Below, piece after piece: positions 5,958 to 10,389 of a DNA stretch of 10,389 nucleotides (position 1 is its first letter; every line of letters begins with the position of its first letter). Position numbers and translations under genes: made by a program. The notes beneath the pieces are model-generated. The model was given only the letters and a program-made list of their open reading frames with translations, did not search any database and was not told where the DNA came from. This DNA is from Maribacter sp. (GTDB lineage Bacteria; Bacteroidota; Bacteroidia; Flavobacteriales; Flavobacteriaceae): positions 1 through 10,389 of the forward strand of contig JANQUX010000058.1 in NCBI GenBank assembly GCA_030730545.1, written 5' to 3'.

Positions 5958-8810
5958 ATGAAGACTGACGTGTTTTCTCTGCGCCATATCGGCATTAGGG
6001 AAGAAGATTTAAATACCATGTTCAACACTGTCGGTGTTGAAAATTTGGAACAACTAATTAGTGAGACCATACCGGATCATATTCGCCTAAAGCAGCCTTT
6101 GAAATTAGATGCGCCTATGAGTGAGCATAAATTTCTTGCACACACAGAAGCGTTATCTAAAAAGAATAAAGTTTTTAGAACTTATATTGGTTTAGGTTAT
6201 CATGAAAGTTTGATCCCTTCGGTAATTAAGAGAAATATTCTCGAAAATCCGGGGTGGTATACCGCCTATACTCCGTATCAAGCAGAAATAGCACAAGGCA
6301 GACTAGAAGCGCTATTAAATTTCCAAACCATAGTTGCTGATTTAACAGGTATGGAATTGGCCAATGCTTCGCTACTTGACGAAAGTACAGCAGCAGCCGA
6401 GGCAATGACGATGCTTTTTGATGTAAGAAGTCGAGATCAAAAAAAGAACGATGTTGTAAAATTCTTTGTCTCAGAAGAAATATTACCACAAACATTATCG
6501 CTTTTAAAGACCCGTTCTATTCCTTTAGGTATTGAGTTGGTAGTTGGCAATCATGAAGAGTTTGATTTTAGTATTGATTTTTACGGTGTATTATTACAAT
6601 ACCCGGGCAAATATGGACAAGTATATGACTACTCTAGTTTTGTCGCTAAAGCAAAAGAAAATGATATTAAAGTTGCGGTAGCCGCTGATATCATGAGTTT
6701 AGTTTTATTGACCCCACCGGGCGATTTCGGTGTAGATGTAGTTGTCGGTACTACCCAGCGTTTTGGTATTCCTTTAGGTTATGGTGGTCCGCATGCGGCT
6801 TTCTTTGCCACTAAAGATGAATATAAAAGAAGTATACCTGGTAGAATAATCGGTCTTACAAAAGACACCGATGGCAAACCTGCATTACGAATGGCATTGC
6901 AGACCAGAGAACAACATATTAAAAGAGACAAGGCAACCTCTAACATTTGTACAGCTCAAGTTTTATTAGCTGTAATGGCAGGTATGTATGGCGTATATCA
7001 CGGTCCAAAAGGTCTTACCTATATCGCAACTAAAATTCATGCCACGGCCGTTACTTTGGCAGATGCTCTTGAAAACTTAGGGTTATACCAACTAAATACT
7101 GCCTATTTCGATACTATAACGGTAAAAGCAGATTCAAGTAAAGTACGCCCAATTGCAGAAGCGAATGAAGTTAATTTCTATTATGTAGATAATGAAACTA
7201 TTTCAATAGCTATAAACGAAGCGACATCGTTAGAAGACTTAAATCAGATTATTTCAATTTTCGCCGAAGCACTTGGCAAAACTGCATCTGAAGTTAGCAG
7301 TTTATTGAAGTCAACTTCAATACCTGAAAATAATAAGCGAACAAGTGCTTTCATGGAAAATAAGGTATTTAACTCTTACCATTCAGAGACAGAGTTAATG
7401 CGTTATATTAAAAAGTTGGAGCGTAAAGATTTAGCTTTAAACCACAGCATGATTTCTTTAGGTAGCTGTACCATGAAATTAAATGCCGCAAGTGAAATGT
7501 TGCCATTAAGCTCATCGAATTGGGGAAACATTCATCCATTTGTACCAGTTGAACAAGCAGAGGGCTATCAAATTATTTTACGCGAATTGGCAAAAGACCT
7601 ATCGACGATCACTGGTTTCGCAGATACCTCGTTGCAACCAAATTCTGGTGCACAAGGTGAGTATGCAGGATTGATGGTCATTAGAGCATACCATGAATCT
7701 AGAGGGGAATCTCATAGAAACATATGCTTAATTCCTTCATCTGCACACGGTACCAACCCAGCATCTGCAGTAATGGCAGGTATGAAAGTTGTAGTAACCA
7801 AGACAGATGAGAAAGGAAATATCGATGTTGCAGATCTTGAAGAGAAGGCAATATTACATTCAGATAACTTAGCTGCATTGATGATCACATACCCATCTAC
7901 ACATGGCGTATTCGAATCATCGATAAAGCAGATCACAAAATTAATTCATGACCACGGTGGTCAAGTGTATATGGATGGTGCAAACATGAATGCACAAGTT
8001 GGCTTGACTAACCCTGCTACTATTGGTGCTGACGTTTGTCACCTAAACTTACATAAAACATTCGCTATACCGCATGGAGGTGGCGGACCGGGTGTGGGAC
8101 CGATTTGTGTTGCACCACAACTTGTACCATTTCTACCTAGCAACCCAGTAATAAAAACCGGCGGCAAAGATGCCATAACCGCTATTTCAGCAGCACCATG
8201 GGGAAGCTCATTGGTATGCCTTATCTCTTACGGATATATTAAAATGTTAGGTGAATATGGCTTAACACATTCTACAAAAATTGCCATACTGAACGCCAAT
8301 TATATTAAGCATAAACTTGAAGGTAAGTTCGATGTTTTGTATACAGGTGAAAAAGGTAGAGCAGCCCACGAAATGATTTTAGACTGTAGACCATTTAAAC
8401 AAAATGGTATTGAGGTGACCGATATTGCCAAACGACTGATGGACTATGGTTTTCACGCACCAACGGTATCTTTTCCTGTTGCAGGAACTGTGATGATAGA
8501 ACCTACAGAAAGTGAAAACTTAGCAGAATTAGATAGATTCTGTGAAGCTATGGTATCTATTCGTGCAGAGATAGATGAATCTAATGCCGATGAGCCGAAT
8601 AACGTACTTAAAAACGCTCCGCATACTTTAGAAATGGCTACGACAGATGATTGGCAATTTCCATATTCAAGACAAAAGGCAACTTTTCCATTACCATACA
8701 TTGCTGAAAACAAATTTTGGCCATCGGTTCGTAGAGTTGACGATGCTTATGGAGACCGTAATTTAATTTGCACATGCGCACCAATTGAGGCGTATATGGA
8801 AGCTGAATAA
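5958..8810 (+). CDS. gcvP: Glycine dehydrogenase (decarboxylating), P-protein
   Basis: This is the pyridoxal-phosphate enzyme of the glycine cleavage system. It decarboxylates glycine and transfers the aminomethyl group to lipoylated GcvH, releasing CO2; location is cytosolic. At 950 aa it is the full-length fused form (both halves in one chain, as in E. coli and mitochondria), not the split GcvPA/GcvPB type. The N-terminal half shows GYHESLIP and the ENPGWYTAYTPYQAEIAQGR stretch; the C-terminal half shows SLGSCTMKLN, SSAHGTNPASA and the cofactor lysine K700 in HLNLHKTFAIPHGGGGPG. No frameshift or lost motif was seen. The ATG at 5958 gives MKTDVFSLRHIG, a normal N-terminus with the RHIG motif. 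No gcvT or gcvH lies in the window, so the gene appears monocistronic, ending in its own intrinsic terminator. Confidence 0.98.
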   Translation: MKTDVFSLRHIGIREEDLNTMFNTVGVENLEQLISETIPDHIRLKQPLKLDAPMSEHKFLAHTEALSKKNKVFRTYIGLGYHESLIPSVIKRNILENPGWYTAYTPYQAEIAQGRLEALLNFQTIVADLTGMELANASLLDESTAAAEAMTMLFDVRSRDQKKNDVVKFFVSEEILPQTLSLLKTRSIPLGIELVVGNHEEFDFSIDFYGVLLQYPGKYGQVYDYSSFVAKAKENDIKVAVAADIMSLVLLTPPGDFGVDVVVGTTQRFGIPLGYGGPHAAFFATKDEYKRSIPGRIIGLTKDTDGKPALRMALQTREQHIKRDKATSNICTAQVLLAVMAGMYGVYHGPKGLTYIATKIHATAVTLADALENLGLYQLNTAYFDTITVKADSSKVRPIAEANEVNFYYVDNETISIAINEATSLEDLNQIISIFAEALGKTASEVSSLLKSTSIPENNKRTSAFMENKVFNSYHSETELMRYIKKLERKDLALNHSMISLGSCTMKLNAASEMLPLSSSNWGNIHPFVPVEQAEGYQIILRELAKDLSTITGFADTSLQPNSGAQGEYAGLMVIRAYHESRGESHRNICLIPSSAHGTNPASAVMAGMKVVVTKTDEKGNIDVADLEEKAILHSDNLAALMITYPSTHGVFESSIKQITKLIHDHGGQVYMDGANMNAQVGLTNPATIGADVCHLNLHKTFAIPHGGGGPGVGPICVAPQLVPFLPSNPVIKTGGKDAITAISAAPWGSSLVCLISYGYIKMLGEYGLTHSTKIAILNANYIKHKLEGKFDVLYTGEKGRAAHEMILDCRPFKQNGIEVTDIAKRLMDYGFHAPTVSFPVAGTVMIEPTESENLAELDRFCEAMVSIRAEIDESNADEPNNVLKNAPHTLEMATTDDWQFPYSRQKATFPLPYIAENKFWPSVRRVDDAYGDRNLICTCAPIEAYMEAE

Positions 8811-8831
8811 ACGCTATAAACCTATACTAGT

Positions 8832-8863
8832 AAGCCTTTTCGAGAAATCGAAGAGGCTTTTTT
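8832..8863 (+). terminator. Strong intrinsic terminator of gcvP
   Basis: AAGCCTTTTCGA (8832-8843) pairs with TCGAAGAGGCTT (8848-8859) over 12 positions, including one G-U wobble. The stem is closed by a GAAA tetraloop (GNRA class), and a run of six T covers 8858-8863. It begins 21 bases after the gcvP stop codon. The reverse strand has an A-tract but no comparable T-run directly after the stem, so the signal is mainly for the plus strand. Confidence 0.9.
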
Positions 8864-8972
8864 AATTAAGCTTACTTTCAACAATCTTCATTGAGCATCG
8901 TAAATTTTACTATGCATGCATATTATATTTTAACAATTTGCTTAAATTTCGGTTACAATTCAATTATTTAAA
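8864..8972. other. Intergenic region before the ketoacyl synthase gene
   Basis: This AT-rich stretch presumably holds the promoter of the downstream two-gene unit. A 12-bp perfect palindrome, TATGCATGCATA, lies at 8911-8922. The closest -7 candidate is TAAATTTC at 8943-8950 (one mismatch to TAnnTTTG), about 22 bases before the ATG at 8973. No -33 box at normal spacing and no small gene could be supported here. Confidence 0.35.
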
Positions 8973-10031
8973 ATGAGCATATCAATTACGGGAACAGGAA
9001 GCTATATACCTGAATTAAAAGTTTCCAATGAAGATTTCAATAATCATAATTTTCTAAATTTAGACGGTACTACTTTTAAACACAATAATGAAGTCATTAT
9101 TGAGAAGTTCAAAGCCATAACCGGTATAGAAGAAAGACGATATGCTCCTCAAAAATACACCACATCTAACTTGGCTTTTTTTGCTGCAGAAAAGGCAATT
9201 GAAAATGCACAGATAGATAAAGAAACTTTAGATTATATCATTGTTGCTCATAATTTTGGAGACTTAAAAGATGGGTATATTCAAGGCGATACCCTACCTA
9301 GTTTAGCTACTAGAGTAAAACACCAATTACAGATAAAGAATCCGAAATGTGTTGCTTACGATTTAATCTTTGGCTGCCCAGGTTGGCTAGAAGGTATGAT
9401 ACAAGCCAATGCTTTTATTAAGAGTGGTATTGCAAAAAGATGCTTGGTCATTGGTGCTGAAACCCTATCAAGAATAGTAGATGATTTCGACCGCGATTCA
9501 ATGATATATTCTGATGGCGCAGGTGCTGCGGTAGTGGAAAAATCTGATGATGGTGGCGAAATAATAGCACACGAGTCTGCTACTTACGCAAATGATGAAG
9601 CTAATTTTCTATTTTTCGGAGAAACCTATGATAAGGACGATGACAAAAAGAAATTCTACATTAAAATGCATGGTAGAAAAATATATGAATTTGCGGTAAC
9701 CAATGTACCTGCGGCGATGGCATCATGTCTAGACAATAGTGGTATTAGCATTGACGAGGTGAAAAAAATATTTATTCACCAAGCCAATGAAAAAATGGAT
9801 GAGGCAATCGTAAAACGCTTCTACAAAATTTACGGGAAAGAAATGCCAGAAGGTGTTATGCCAATGAGTATTTCAAAGCTAGGCAATAGCTCTGTTGCGA
9901 CCATACCCACTTTATACGACCTTGTAAAAAACGGGAAATTAGAAAATCAGGAAATTAAAAAGGGAGATGTTGTTATCTTTGCTAGTGTTGGCGCCGGAAT
10001 GAACGTCAATGCAATGGTATACAGAATCTAA
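8973..10031 (+). CDS. FabH-like 3-oxoacyl-ACP synthase III family protein
   Basis: This 352-aa thiolase-fold enzyme carries a complete KAS III catalytic triad: C135 in DLIFGCPGW, H269 in FIHQAN and N305 in KLGNSSVATIP. It also has the family motifs TGTGSYIPE at the N-terminus, ITGIEERRYA (49-58), SDGAGAAVVE (180-189) and the C-terminal VIFASVGAGMNVNAMVYRI. The expected reaction is decarboxylative condensation of an acyl-CoA with a malonyl-thioester. The active-site context GCPGW differs from the ACSG/ACAG seen in housekeeping FabH, so it may be a paralogue for specialised acyl chains rather than the fatty-acid initiator; for that reason no symbol is assigned. It is about 20-30 aa longer than typical FabH. 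The downstream methyltransferase-like gene starts 2 bases after its stop, indicating an operon and possible joint action, with the product unknown. Confidence 0.9.
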   Translation: MSISITGTGSYIPELKVSNEDFNNHNFLNLDGTTFKHNNEVIIEKFKAITGIEERRYAPQKYTTSNLAFFAAEKAIENAQIDKETLDYIIVAHNFGDLKDGYIQGDTLPSLATRVKHQLQIKNPKCVAYDLIFGCPGWLEGMIQANAFIKSGIAKRCLVIGAETLSRIVDDFDRDSMIYSDGAGAAVVEKSDDGGEIIAHESATYANDEANFLFFGETYDKDDDKKKFYIKMHGRKIYEFAVTNVPAAMASCLDNSGISIDEVKKIFIHQANEKMDEAIVKRFYKIYGKEMPEGVMPMSISKLGNSSVATIPTLYDLVKNGKLENQEIKKGDVVIFASVGAGMNVNAMVYRI

Positions 10032-10033
10032 AC

Positions 10034-10389
10034 ATGTACGAAAACAGCTTTCCGAACAAACGATATAAGCATACACTTCATTTTTTACGCAAACATATTA
10101 CCACCGACGAATCTATTTTAGATTTAGGTGTCGATAATCCATTCGCCAAAATAATGAAAGCAGACGGTTATTCTGTAGCGAATACTGAAGGTGAAGATTT
10201 AGATATCGATTATAGCACGGTAACGAATACCAATGCAGATGTTATTACTGCTTTCGAGATATTTGAACATCTTTTAACTCCGCTGAATTTACTTTCAAAT
10301 ACCAAGGCTACTAAGTTAGTTGCTAGCATACCTCTAAAATTGTGGTTTTCCCCTGCCTACAGAAGTAAAACCGATAAATGGGATAGACA
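10034..10389 (+). CDS. SAM-dependent methyltransferase-like protein (3' end outside window)
   Basis: The open frame begins at the ATG at 10034, 2 bases after the ketoacyl synthase stop, and runs off the right edge after 118 full codons. The N-terminus reads MYENSFPNKRYKHTLHFLRK. A class I methyltransferase-like beginning follows: motif I ESILDLGVDNPFA (about residues 26-38), an acidic region GEDLDIDYS in place of the motif II strand, and ADVITAFEIFEHLLTPLNLL (about 70-89), which resembles the motif IV/post-motif segment of Methyltransf_11-type enzymes. The motif I loop is glycine-poor (GVDN instead of GxGxG), so cofactor binding is plausible but not certain. The methyl acceptor cannot be inferred. 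The tight spacing suggests co-translation with the upstream synthase. Confidence 0.75.
   Translation, partial: MYENSFPNKRYKHTLHFLRKHITTDESILDLGVDNPFAKIMKADGYSVANTEGEDLDIDYSTVTNTNADVITAFEIFEHLLTPLNLLSNTKATKLVASIPLKLWFSPAYRSKTDKWDR

Noticed and set aside
6226..6495. Minus-strand open frame inside gcvP, and similar short antisense frames inside the kinase, regulator and gcvP genes
   Set aside because: They lie wholly within strongly conserved genes, have no recognisable domains and no promoter context, so they are frame shadows.

Overview
The window looks like chromosomal DNA from a marine-type member of the Flavobacteriaceae (Bacteroidetes). The evidence is the low G+C content, the lack of Shine-Dalgarno sequences before start codons, TAnnTTTG-like -7 promoter boxes, full-length flavobacterial-style GcvP, and a histidine kinase with an SHNLRSP H-box. 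The genus cannot be fixed from the sequence alone. No mobile element, CRISPR array, tRNA or rRNA was seen.

Layout. (1) 1-3768 (+): the 3' part of a very large PAS-repeat sensor histidine kinase, cut by the left window edge, followed 7 bases later by a CheY-like response regulator; together a two-component module. (2) 3794-5007: a secreted rhodanese-like protein on the minus strand, divergent from an ECF sigma factor and a tiny HxxxCxxC protein that is a candidate anti-sigma factor. The two -7 boxes of this divergent region form an 11-bp inverted repeat. (3) 4994-5827 (-): a nine-helix UbiA-like membrane protein whose 3' end overlaps the tail of the small zinc-motif gene. (4) 5958-8810 (+): gcvP, the glycine decarboxylase P-protein, ending in a strong intrinsic terminator. 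(5) 8973-10389 (+): a FabH-like ketoacyl synthase and, 2 bases later, the start of a SAM-methyltransferase-like gene cut by the right edge.

The genes do not form one pathway. Two regulatory modules (PAS kinase/REC and sigma/zinc protein) sit beside a housekeeping gene (gcvP), an orphan UbiA-like membrane protein and a ketoacyl synthase/methyltransferase pair. No wholly new system is evident. The most unusual items are the kinase with at least seven PAS units, six of them separated by exactly 127 codons per step; the compact sigma/zinc-protein pair with its symmetrical divergent promoter; and the UbiA homologue that has lost its first aspartate motif.
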